A stretch of DNA of 64,000 nt. Source: Jeotgalibaca porci (GTDB lineage Bacteria; Bacillota; Bacilli; Lactobacillales; Aerococcaceae). Under the pieces are notes generated by a model. The model saw only the letters and a list, made by a program, of their open reading frames with translations. It did no database searches and had not been told where the DNA came from. Numbering within the stretch: position 1 is the first letter of the stretch; every line of letters starts with the position of its first letter. This document shows, piece after piece, positions 45,258-54,423 of this stretch. The position numbers and the translations under genes are program-made. The stretch lies in contig NZ_CP049889.1 in assembly GCF_011299095.1 (NCBI RefSeq), positions 2,026,501 through 2,090,500 on the forward strand. The letters are read 5' to 3'.

Positions 45258-45313
45258 AAGAACCTTGGTTTATCAAGGTTCTTAATACATTAATCTATGT
45301 AAAATAGTGTATT
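45258..45313 (+). repeat. Cassette boundary repeat 7 (hairpin + T1)
   Basis: Perfect hairpin AAGAACCTTG-GTTTAT-CAAGGTTCTT, then T1 at 45284-45313 with arms AATACA and TGTATT. A degenerate T2 (CTGAGTTTAT...) follows at 45328-45360. Confidence 0.8.
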
Positions 45314-45384
45314 TTAAATTGGTAGGTCTGAGTTTATCCCAACAAGAATTCAGTAGAATTGTTTGTATTCAAGGAGGTGTTACC

Positions 45385-45843
45385 ATGCCAACAAAACCAA
45401 AAATAAAAATAATAGATAATAATGAACTGAGAAAAGAAATTGATGAAATATATGAAAATATGAATCAGATAAACGTAGCAAAATGGTCTTTATCAATGGC
45501 AAAACATATCTTGAAAATTGTTAATATAGATTATAAATCAATAAATGAGATAGAAGAAGGATTTAGGATAAATGAATTATGGCAAATAAAAGAAGCCAGA
45601 ATGTACGATGTAAGACAAGCAGGTTTCAAAATCCACAAAATTGCTCGTGAAAGTGATTCAGAAATAAGTAAAACTGCATTAAGGGTAGTTGGCCAAGCTG
45701 TAGGAAGTGGCCATATGAAAGAACACGCAATGGTAGCTTCTGATTACGCAGTAAAGACTATAGGATTAATGAGTTCTAATGATTTAGAGTCAATTACTCT
45801 TGAACGAGAATGGCAACTTAATGAAATAAATAAATTTTTATAA
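45385..45843 (+). CDS. Putative immunity protein (Imm5-like)
   Basis: 152 residues, helical. The segment AGFKIHKIARESDSEISKTALRVVGQAVGSGHMKEHAMVASDYAVKTIGL matches the repeat-like helices of a family annotated as putative immunity protein. The ATG at 45385 follows AAGGAGGTG. No cognate toxin is adjacent, so it would be an orphan immunity gene, a common kind of cargo in defensive arrays. Bounded by T1 repeat 7 and T2 d. Confidence 0.7.
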   Translation: MPTKPKIKIIDNNELRKEIDEIYENMNQINVAKWSLSMAKHILKIVNIDYKSINEIEEGFRINELWQIKEARMYDVRQAGFKIHKIARESDSEISKTALRVVGQAVGSGHMKEHAMVASDYAVKTIGLMSSNDLESITLEREWQLNEINKFL

Positions 45844-45878
45844 AAAGATATTAAAATAACCTCTTCAAATTCAATAAA

Positions 45879-45912
45879 TGAGTTTGTCTTAATGCTAATT
45901 AAGTAAAATTCA
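45879..45912 (+). repeat. T2 palindrome d
   Basis: TGAGTTTGTCTTAAT / AATTAAGTAAAATTCA. It separates the immunity and methyltransferase units; no T1 here. Confidence 0.8.
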
Positions 45913-45941
45913 AAATATATGGGAAAAAAGGAGACTATATA

Positions 45942-46718
45942 ATGTCAAAATATAACGATTTTAATAAAGAAAGATGGAATAGAATTTCCAGAAATAAAGG
46001 GAATTCTTTTACCATTCCAATAACCCACAAAGAATTAGTGGAAGCTAAAAATAAACCGATTGAAGTCGCACTGACAGTTGGGAAAGCTGTTCCAGTAGAA
46101 TGGTTTGAAAAAGCCAAAGGAAATAAACTTTTAGGACTAGCTTGTGGTGGTGGTCAACAAGGGCCCATATTTTCTATTAAAGGTTACGAAACAACAATAA
46201 TGGACTTTTCTGAAGCACAGCTTGATTCTGATCGACTTGTTGCTGATAGAGAAGGCCTAACAATGACTACCGTTCAAGCAGATATGACAAAAAAATTTCC
46301 ATTTGATGATGAAAGCTTTGATATTATTTTTTGTCCTGTATCGAATGCGTATGTAGAAGATTTAGAAAACATGTGGCAAGAATCCTTTAGAGTCTTAAAA
46401 AAAGGTGGCTTACTAATGGTGGGATACATGAATCCCTGGATTTATATGTATGATGCAGATACTGTTTGGGATTACCCTGAAAAAGAACTGTTTTTGAAAT
46501 ATAATTTGCCATTTAATTCAAGACAATTAGAAGAAGAGGGAGTCATTAAAATATACCCAGAGTATGGATACGAATTTAGTCACACACTAGAATCGCAAAT
46601 AGGTGGGCAGCTAAAAGCTGGTTTTGCAATGATTGATTTTTACGAATCTCAAGATTCAAGAAATAGACTGACCAAATATGGAAAAGACTACCTAGCAAAT
46701 CTTTGTGTTAAATTGTAA
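45942..46718 (+). CDS. Class I SAM-dependent methyltransferase
   Basis: 258 residues. SAM motif I is LLGLACGGGQQGP, motif II region TIMDFSEAQLDSD, motif III VQADMTKKFPFDDESFDIIFCPVSNAYVED, then FRVLKKGGLLMVGYMNP. Soluble. The substrate is unknown; the UbiE/small-molecule type is more likely than DNA because no target-recognition domain is present. The ATG follows AAAGGAG. Bounded by T2 copies d and e. Confidence 0.85.
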   Translation: MSKYNDFNKERWNRISRNKGNSFTIPITHKELVEAKNKPIEVALTVGKAVPVEWFEKAKGNKLLGLACGGGQQGPIFSIKGYETTIMDFSEAQLDSDRLVADREGLTMTTVQADMTKKFPFDDESFDIIFCPVSNAYVEDLENMWQESFRVLKKGGLLMVGYMNPWIYMYDADTVWDYPEKELFLKYNLPFNSRQLEEEGVIKIYPEYGYEFSHTLESQIGGQLKAGFAMIDFYESQDSRNRLTKYGKDYLANLCVKL

Positions 46719-46730
46719 TCTTTCACTGCA

Positions 46731-46764
46731 TGAGTTTGTCTTAATGCCAATTAAGACAAACTCA
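46731..46764 (+). repeat. T2 palindrome e (best copy)
   Basis: TGAGTTTGTCTTAAT-GCCA-ATTAAGACAAACTCA: 15-bp arms, perfect, 34 bp in all, the same overall layout as lox-type sites. Confidence 0.85.
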
Positions 46765-46793
46765 GAAAAAGTGCTAGAAGGACTGACAAGATT

Positions 46794-46827
46794 AAGATAG
46801 AGTAGATTTTATGCTCTATCTTTTTTC
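46794..46827 (+). terminator. Terminator after methyltransferase unit
   Basis: AAGATAGAG and CTCTATCTT with an 11-nt loop and TTTTTT. Confidence 0.8.
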
Positions 46828-46844
46828 TTTTTAAGATGAAAAAT

Positions 46845-46896
46845 AACCTTGATTACACAAGGTTTGGAACACAAGATTTTATATAATTTCATGTAT
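46845..46896 (+). repeat. Cassette boundary repeat 8 (hairpin + T1)
   Basis: AACCTTG...CAAGGTT hairpin, then a 31-nt T1 variant at 46866-46896 with arms GGAACACAAG and TTTCATGTAT. Confidence 0.75.
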
Positions 46897-47016
46897 GACA
46901 TTTACTAAATAACGAAATTTAATCAAACATGGTCTCTTGAATAAAGTGAAAAAATGAGCAATAATATCAATATCTATAAAGTTACATAAAAATAATAATT
47001 ATAAGGAGTTTAAAAA

Positions 47017-47169
47017 ATGAATAATATAGTTATTTTTTCACTTATTGCAACGCTATGTGTACTAATAATATCCCTTGCTCTAAGAATTAACCGGTTAAAA
47101 TCAGATGTTGATCTTATAAAAATGAAATTGAATACTATGAGTGAGCATGTTGATCATTTGAACAAATAA
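47017..47169 (+). CDS. Small membrane protein with coiled-coil tail (50 aa)
   Basis: MNNIVIFSLIATLCVLIISLALRI is one transmembrane helix, followed by a short heptad-like tail (LKSDVDLIKMKLNTMSEHVDHL). The ATG has TAAGGAG at the right distance. It is the only coding frame between T1 repeats 8 and 9. No homologue recognised. Shape resembles small regulatory membrane peptides. Confidence 0.6.
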   Translation: MNNIVIFSLIATLCVLIISLALRINRLKSDVDLIKMKLNTMSEHVDHLNK

Positions 47170-47224
47170 GAATCCTTATTTTATAAAGGTTTTAGATACA
47201 CGTTTTTAAGCAACTTCATGTATT
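47169..47224 (+). repeat. Cassette boundary repeat 9 (hairpin + T1)
   Basis: ATCCTT...AAGGTT hairpin, then T1 at 47195-47224 with arms GATACACG and TTCATGTATT. Last recognisable T1 copy. Confidence 0.8.
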
Positions 47225-47304
47225 GAAGTAAACTTACTTGCAAGTGCGTTTTTGGCTTCAAGTTAAAAACATATTATTATTCTACATAATTTCCTTCCTA
47301 ATCA

Positions 47305-47344
47305 AATAAAACTCCTTTGGAAATTGTTCTAAAGGAGTTTTATT
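47305..47344 (+). terminator. Terminator-like hairpin upstream of toxin-antitoxin unit
   Basis: AATAAAACTCCTTT and AAAGGAGTTTTATT, perfect 14 bp. It would insulate the toxin-antitoxin unit from upstream transcription. Confidence 0.75.
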
Positions 47345-47374
47345 ATTTTGTATTTCTACTAAAAATAGAGTACA

Positions 47375-47397
47375 ATGTAATTACTAAGTAATTACAT
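47375..47397 (+). promoter_or_regulatory. Antitoxin operator
   Basis: ATGTAATTAC-TAA-GTAATTACAT, perfect 10-bp inverted repeat just upstream of the toxin-antitoxin genes. Probably the autoregulatory site. Confidence 0.65.
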
Positions 47398-47433
47398 CGT
47401 GCTTACGAAGTGTTAAATGATGGAGGAAATAAT

Positions 47434-47763
47434 ATGATTACAAAAACAAGAAAACAAGGAAATTCTATTATGTTAACTGTCCCTAAAGAATTCGATGTTC
47501 CCAATGGTGTTGAAGTAGAAGCTAAGCTTGTAGAGAATGGTATACTTTATGAGTTTGTAGAGCCTAAAAAAGAGTTTTTTGATTTTAGTGAAGATGTTTT
47601 GGCTGATATTCTTTCAGAAGGTTATAATAAGCATGAGATATTAAAAGAATTTAGAAATAGAAAAAATGAGTTAACTTCTGCATTTAGATCTATTGCTGAA
47701 GAGACTGTTGCAAATTCTAAACCGATGACAAAAGAGGAGTTGGCAGCAGAAATTGGCTTATGA
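47434..47763 (+). CDS. AbrB/MazE-type antitoxin
   Basis: 109 residues. The N-terminal swapped-hairpin fold begins MITKTRKQGNSIMLTVPKEFDVPNGVEVEAKL; the acidic, flexible C-terminus would bind the toxin. The ATG follows TGGAGG. It overlaps the toxin gene by 11 nt. An inverted repeat upstream suggests autoregulation. Stabilising toxin-antitoxin units are typical of large cassette arrays elsewhere. Confidence 0.85.
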   Translation: MITKTRKQGNSIMLTVPKEFDVPNGVEVEAKLVENGILYEFVEPKKEFFDFSEDVLADILSEGYNKHEILKEFRNRKNELTSAFRSIAEETVANSKPMTKEELAAEIGL

Positions 47764-48040
47764 GATTCTACCTTCTAAACACGTAATAAAGTATCTAAAA
47801 AAATTAAAAGAGAAAACATTAAAAGAACAATTTTTAACGATAATTTATGATGAGATAGCAGTTCGTCCTTATTCGGGAGAAAAAAAAACGGGTGATTTAT
47901 CAGGAATTTGGGCTATGGGATTCAAGTATGCAGGTACGACATATCGCGTTGCATATGAAATTAAAGATAATGCAGTGATACCTATCTTACTATGTGGAAC
48001 GCATGAAAATTTTTATGAACAATTAAAAAAAATTAGGTAA
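47753..48040 (+). CDS. RelE/ParE-superfamily toxin
   Basis: 95 residues. MAYEILPSKHVIKYLKKLKEKTLKEQFLTII opens the RelE/ParE fold, and GIWAMGFKYAGTTYRVAYEI and VIPILLCGTHENFYEQLKK close it. Members either cleave mRNA on the ribosome or inhibit gyrase; which applies cannot be told. TTG start inside the antitoxin 3' end, so it is translationally coupled. The last unit of the array before the resolvase. Confidence 0.85.
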   Translation: MAYEILPSKHVIKYLKKLKEKTLKEQFLTIIYDEIAVRPYSGEKKTGDLSGIWAMGFKYAGTTYRVAYEIKDNAVIPILLCGTHENFYEQLKKIR

Positions 48041-48319
48041 GAACCCAACGTTATCAACTTGAGAGGATAGACTACACTTTAAAAGATAATTTTTAATAGC
48101 TGAGAGTTGTAATACCCTATATTTTTAAACCACTAACCTATATATTTATGAAAAATAGAAAAAATTAAAATGCATTTTAAGCCTCTTTCAAATCAAACGC
48201 TTCATCCTTATGCACAAAGAGGGCTTAAAATGCGTTATTTTATATTGTTTTTTAGTAATAATAAAAAAATCACTCTCATTCTCCCATAAATATTATAGAT
48301 TCCTAAAGATTAAAATAGA
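48041..48319. other. Right platform border with resolvase-linked hairpin
   Basis: AAAATGCATTTTAAGCCTCTTT (48167-48188) pairs with AAAGAGGGCTTAAAATGCGTT (48216-48236). It is the right copy of the hairpin at 36939-37007 and the two are direct repeats. No T1 or T2 copy is seen after the toxin gene. Confidence 0.65.
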
Positions 48320-48883
48320 TTATTCCCTATTGTCTTTTAAGTAGCGGTAGAGTGTTGCCTTGCTAATACCAGTCATTTCCGTAATTTCTTTTACGCTATA
48401 AACCTGACTTTTATACAATTTTACTGCTCGATCAACATCTTTCTGGTTCACACGTGGACGGCCACCTTTACGACCTCTCGCACGTGCACTTTTCAAACCT
48501 TCTTTGGTACGTTCAACAATTAAATCACGTTCGAACTGACTAAATGCTTGGAAGACAGTCATCATTAAGCGTCCGTGAGGCGTGCTGGTATCGAAGTTTT
48601 CTTTCAAGCTCACCAGCTTAACATGGTGTTCTTCAAAATAGGTAACAAGATCAATCAAATCCTTTGTACTACGACCCAATCGAGAGAAACTTTCCACAAT
48701 TACCGTATCTCCCGGACGAATTTTATCTTTTAAACGATTTAGTTGGGGACGATCCGCTTTGGTTCCCGTCATTTTCTCAGTTAGGATTTCATTACAATTT
48801 TGTTCATTGAGTAAGTCTAATTGACGATGTAGTTCTTGTGAACGCGTACTCACCCGGGCATAACCATAAATGTATCCACTCAT
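48320..48883 (-). CDS. Serine resolvase/invertase, Tn3-type
   Basis: 187 residues. The catalytic serine (Ser12) is in YGYARVSTRSQELHRQ; other landmarks are DTVIVESFSRLGRSTKDL and FDTSTPHGRLMMTVFQAFSQFERDLIVERTKEGL. The C-terminal helix-turn-helix is SVKEITEMTGISKATLYRYL. An upstream in-frame ATG at 48919 exists, but AAAGGAAG precedes the one at 48883. A decayed C-terminal copy at 37021-37112 marks the other side of the cassette platform. Confidence 0.93.
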   Translation of the reverse strand: MSGYIYGYARVSTRSQELHRQLDLLNEQNCNEILTEKMTGTKADRPQLNRLKDKIRPGDTVIVESFSRLGRSTKDLIDLVTYFEEHHVKLVSLKENFDTSTPHGRLMMTVFQAFSQFERDLIVERTKEGLKSARARGRKGGRPRVNQKDVDRAVKLYKSQVYSVKEITEMTGISKATLYRYLKDNRE

Positions 48884-49231
48884 GCTTTTCTTCCTTTCGT
48901 ACTTTAATTCTGGTTTCATTGTATCATAAAAGGGTGTTATAGATACGTAGTTAATGTAACAAGTTATGATACAGAATATCGCCTCTTTTATTTAATAAAA
49001 GAGGCGATATGATTTTGTCTCATAATCGATTGTTTTTGATACATAGCAACGCCGATAAAAAATGAAACCTTTTTTGATTCTTTCTTTTTAGTTAAATACG
49101 TAAGTGACTAAAGAACTTTGGATAAGATTTAATTCGTTAAATACTATTTCATAAAAATTTGAAAGGGAAAATACTAACAATCCGAATTTTATTGGGATTG
49201 TTAGTATATTTTTATTTCCGCTCGTTGGCTA
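48884..49231. other. Right island edge: palindrome and terminator
   Basis: No gene is present. It contains possible resolvase sub-sites (TGTTATAGATAC, GTAACAAGTTATGATAC at 48930-48975), a perfect palindrome ATATCGCCTCTTTTAT-TTA-complement (48976-49010), and a terminator ATACTAACAATCC / GGATTGTTAGTAT with T run (49171-49212). The island probably ends within this stretch. Confidence 0.55.
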
Positions 49232-49293
49232 TTGACACCTCGAGTGTATTAACCTTACAATACAACGTGAAGCGTATTACGTGATTAATACGC
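49232..49293 (+). promoter_or_regulatory. Promoter and operator of GntR-ABC operon
   Basis: TTGACA (49232-49237) and TACAAT (49256-49261), 18-nt spacer. GCGTATTA-CGTGAT-TAATACGC (49272-49293) is a perfect inverted repeat, and GTGTATTA occurs again between -35 and -10. This suits autoregulation by the YtrA-type repressor. Confidence 0.8.
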
Positions 49294-49317
49294 AAAAAAG
49301 AAAGGTGGGTGGATTAG

Positions 49318-49689
49318 ATGGAGTTTGATCGCCGTAGTCCGGTCTATGAACAATTAGTAAATCATTTCAAAGAACAGATTGCTAACAATGAATTGAAGCC
49401 GGGACAAGAATTACCCTCACGAAGGGAGATTGCAGCTACTTATAAAATTAATCCTAATACTGCACAACGGGCTTTTAAGGAAATGGAGGAAAGCGGTTTG
49501 ATTTATACGGATGGAAATTCGCCTAGTAAAATTACGGAAGATACGGAGTTAATCAAAGAAGTCAGAATTGAACTGCTAGATTCGGCCCTCGATAATTTTA
49601 TAACTGTTGCGATGCGGTTAGGGCTTACGTATGAGGATTTGAATCATGTTATCGCCGAAAGGTTTAAGGAGGAGAAAGCGAATGCTTGA
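49318..49689 (+). CDS. GntR-family regulator, YtrA type
   Basis: 123 residues: N-terminal winged helix (SPVYEQLVNHFKEQIANNELKPGQELPSRREIAATYKINPNTAQRAFKEME) and a very short C-terminal dimerisation tail. This is the YtrA subfamily, whose members control adjoining ABC transporters and respond to cell-envelope antibiotics. RBS AAAGGTGG. Overlaps the ATPase gene by 8 nt. The operator lies just upstream. Confidence 0.9.
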   Translation: MEFDRRSPVYEQLVNHFKEQIANNELKPGQELPSRREIAATYKINPNTAQRAFKEMEESGLIYTDGNSPSKITEDTELIKEVRIELLDSALDNFITVAMRLGLTYEDLNHVIAERFKEEKANA

Positions 49690-50371
49690 AATAAAGAATC
49701 TACATAAACAATTCGGTAGAAAGAAAGTTTTAGATGGCGTTTCTTTCAACTTGAATCGGGATGAAATCACCTGTATTACAGGGATAAATGGAACAGGAAA
49801 AACGACGCTTATGAATTCTATTATGGGTTTATTACCAGTTAAAAAAGGGAGCGTTCATTTAGACCAAGAACCTATTTCAGGAACTAATTACGATAAAATC
49901 GCCTACATTGCCGATACGATTACAGTTCCGCGCACTATGACAATTGAGGAAGCAATGACTTTTATGCATACCTTTTATGAAAAATGGAACCAAGAAAAAG
50001 CTGATGAACTTCTTTCATTCTTTAAGCTGCAAGCTAGCGATAAAATTAAAGATTTATCGAAAGGAAACCAAGCAAAAGTAAGTATTCTATTGGGTATCGC
50101 ACAGGATGCTGATTTTTATCTAATGGATGAACCATTGTCAGGGATTGACATGTTTGCCAGAGAACAAATTTTGGAAGTATTCACCAGTCAGTTTGTTTCC
50201 GGTAAAGGCGTGCTCCTTGCGACACATAATATGGAAGAAATTGAGACGTTAGTAGATCGCGTTATTATGCTGAATCAAGGCATTATTACCCACGATTTTT
50301 ACGCTGAGGAATTGCGTGAAACGGAAGGGAAATCAATCATCGATATGATGCGGGAGGTGTACCAAGGATGA
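49682..50371 (+). CDS. ABC transporter ATPase, YtrB-like
   Basis: 229 residues. Walker A is GINGTGKTTLMN, signature LSKGNQAKVSILLG, Walker B FYLMDEPLSGID, switch His in LLATHNMEE. The degenerate signature (SKGNQ) is common in YtrB/EcsA-like exporters. The ATG follows AAGGAGGAG, inside the gntR 3' end; an in-frame upstream ATG at 49646 is less likely. Overlaps the permease gene by 4 nt. Confidence 0.9.
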   Translation: MLEIKNLHKQFGRKKVLDGVSFNLNRDEITCITGINGTGKTTLMNSIMGLLPVKKGSVHLDQEPISGTNYDKIAYIADTITVPRTMTIEEAMTFMHTFYEKWNQEKADELLSFFKLQASDKIKDLSKGNQAKVSILLGIAQDADFYLMDEPLSGIDMFAREQILEVFTSQFVSGKGVLLATHNMEEIETLVDRVIMLNQGIITHDFYAEELRETEGKSIIDMMREVYQG

Positions 50372-51192
50372 AAAAGTTTACTGATTTATTATTATTCGAA
50401 ATCAATCGCATAAAGAAAGCTTATTTGATGCTGATTGGATTGATTGTCTCCCTACAAATAGTCGCAAATATTTGGGCAAGTAATAATTTTATGCGCATGT
50501 ATAAAAACCATGTGAAAGAAACTAGAGGGAGTATGAACGACTTTTTAGAAAATTGGGGAAAGTTTGATTTCTTCCAAGTACAAAATCATTTTATCTTTGA
50601 ACTCTCTATCATGCTGGGTATCTTTGCTTTGGTCTTGTATGTCTTTGTTATATGGTACCGCGATTGGATTGGGAAGAATAATTTATCCTATCGTTTCCTG
50701 ACACTTCCAGGTTCCCGCATGAGTATTTTCTATGCGAAGTTAGCCTGTATTCTCTTTCTAATCGGTGGACTGCTGGCAACGCAGATAGTGATGCTTTATC
50801 TGGGAGAAATGTTGACTGGCATACTGTTGCCGGATGAGATGTTCGAAACTCTTCGCTTTTTAGGTCAGCCCGCAAAGAATGAAGTGATCAGCTTTATTTT
50901 ACCATCTCGGATTTTAGATTTTGTTCTTCACTATACTGTAGGCATTGCTATTTTAGTTGCTGTCAATCTTATGATTGTTTTGCGGTTAAGCTTTAAGTGG
51001 AAAGGCTTGGCAATGGGGATTGCGGTAATTGGAATCCTTCTTGCTCTCTTTATAGCAGTATTGCTTTCAGGTTGGCTGGATTATATTTTCCCAATAGAAC
51101 AATTAGCATTGACGATTCTATTTAGTGTCCTTGTGACTGTTGGCTCTTTACTAGCAAGCCACTATCTGATGAATAATAAAATTAGTGTATAA
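50368..51192 (+). CDS. ABC-2-type permease subunit
   Basis: 274 residues with about six transmembrane helices (near 18-36, 70-95, 118-142, 185-205, 213-235, 243-262) and a soluble loop MYKNHVKETRGSMNDFLENWGKFDFF. It pairs with the ATPase that overlaps it. The substrate is unknown; the context suggests envelope stress or peptide resistance. Confidence 0.8.
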   Translation: MKKFTDLLLFEINRIKKAYLMLIGLIVSLQIVANIWASNNFMRMYKNHVKETRGSMNDFLENWGKFDFFQVQNHFIFELSIMLGIFALVLYVFVIWYRDWIGKNNLSYRFLTLPGSRMSIFYAKLACILFLIGGLLATQIVMLYLGEMLTGILLPDEMFETLRFLGQPAKNEVISFILPSRILDFVLHYTVGIAILVAVNLMIVLRLSFKWKGLAMGIAVIGILLALFIAVLLSGWLDYIFPIEQLALTILFSVLVTVGSLLASHYLMNNKISV

Positions 51193-51208
51193 GAAGGAGG
51201 AGACTAAA

Positions 51209-52387
51209 ATGAAAAAACAGAAACGTATCTTGGCCGGCTTGGGCATTGTTATAATGATCATTCTATTTGGTTCTTATTTTGCTCCTTTGGTTACGGGCTA
51301 CTCACGTGCTTCATTTGATGTAGTCACCACAGCAGGTGATGAAACATTAATAAAAGATATTCACTTTTTTGGTGCTGTAAATAAAGGTTATGATTCCGAG
51401 ACCATTATGATTGAAAATGGAAAGGCACATTATGTGAGTACAACAACTAATTTTTCCAGTTACGTTTGGGAGGAGAGGGAAGTTGCTTATTTAATGGAGC
51501 GTTATCCTTCCTTTGTGCGCGGAAAGTCACGCGCTGCTGAAAATTTTCACGAAACAAAAGACAGTATTGTCTATGTAGAAAATTATACAAGCAGTAATGA
51601 TAGTGACGAGCCGGTTTTGGAAATGACCCTTCCGATTGCAGTGCTGGATAAAAACACAGGCAACGAAAAAGAAAGTAAAATAACAATAAAAGGCAGACAA
51701 CCCTTCAACTTTATTCATGTGTATGATGTAATCGTAAATGGTGACCGCGTGATAATGGATGTTTCGGTTGATTGGCGACAAGACCAGATGCAGACAATTG
51801 TCTACGACTTGAAAGATGAAATAGAAATTAATACCTTGGATAAAAAGCTGACACTTTACGATGAAATGGATAATCATAGCTACACTAATTTCGTTGTAGA
51901 CGAAGAAGGACAGATGCTACTTGTACGTGAACAAAAAGCAACAGGAGAAATAGAACTAGCATATGAGTATGCTTACTGGTTATTCAATTTACAAGATGGA
52001 TCGCGTGAAGAAATAGAGCTATCAGAAGCTGCGTATCAACCAGAGAACTTGTTCTATGCATCCAAAGCAGGCGTTTTTGTCATCAATAAAATAGACGAGC
52101 AGCTTGTCATAGAGAAATCTGAATTAAATGCGCAGCGTGTTATTTGGAAAGAAGTACTTCCAATTGAAAGTGATGATTCCAACAGCTATCAGTCAAGTTT
52201 TTCAATTCTTGGCAAAGATGGGATGTTATTAGTAGCTGAAAACTATTTCTATGATACAGAAGACACTCTTCAATTTACATTTGTCAATTTGGAAGAGTTC
52301 GGTATACTAGCAGAAGGCTATATCGAAATGAACGTTGTTGGCACTTCTACAAATGGTTATTTTGATACCATCACTTTTACTGAATAG
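51209..52387 (+). CDS. Membrane-anchored extracytoplasmic protein of ABC operon
   Basis: 392 residues. A single N-terminal signal anchor (RILAGLGIVIMIILFGSYF) is followed by a large beta-rich exterior domain, possibly a propeller, with repeated motifs of the kind IVYDLKDEIEINTLDKKL, YWLFNLQDGSREEIEL and FVNLEEFGI. ATG at 51209 after AAGGAGGAG, 16 nt past the permease stop. I do not recognise the family. Position suggests an accessory subunit of the transporter. Confidence 0.7.
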   Translation: MKKQKRILAGLGIVIMIILFGSYFAPLVTGYSRASFDVVTTAGDETLIKDIHFFGAVNKGYDSETIMIENGKAHYVSTTTNFSSYVWEEREVAYLMERYPSFVRGKSRAAENFHETKDSIVYVENYTSSNDSDEPVLEMTLPIAVLDKNTGNEKESKITIKGRQPFNFIHVYDVIVNGDRVIMDVSVDWRQDQMQTIVYDLKDEIEINTLDKKLTLYDEMDNHSYTNFVVDEEGQMLLVREQKATGEIELAYEYAYWLFNLQDGSREEIELSEAAYQPENLFYASKAGVFVINKIDEQLVIEKSELNAQRVIWKEVLPIESDDSNSYQSSFSILGKDGMLLVAENYFYDTEDTLQFTFVNLEEFGILAEGYIEMNVVGTSTNGYFDTITFTE

Positions 52388-52397
52388 GAGCGATTCC

Positions 52398-54422
<2,025 letters not shown>

Positions 54423-54423
<1 letters not shown>

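Noticed and set aside
45879..45912. T2 copies considered as promoters (TTGTCT ... TAAAAT)
   Set aside because: Spacing is only about 14 nt, and symmetry of the arms is better conserved than any -35/-10 pattern.
37811..47224. Regularly recurring repeats considered as a CRISPR array
   Set aside because: Spacing is 350-4,000 bp with genes between, repeats are degenerate palindromes, and no cas genes are present.
49646..49681. Longer N-terminus for the YtrB-like ATPase
   Set aside because: The extension (LSPKGLRRRKR) is the gntR 3' end read in another frame; AAGGAGGAG points to the ATG at 49682.
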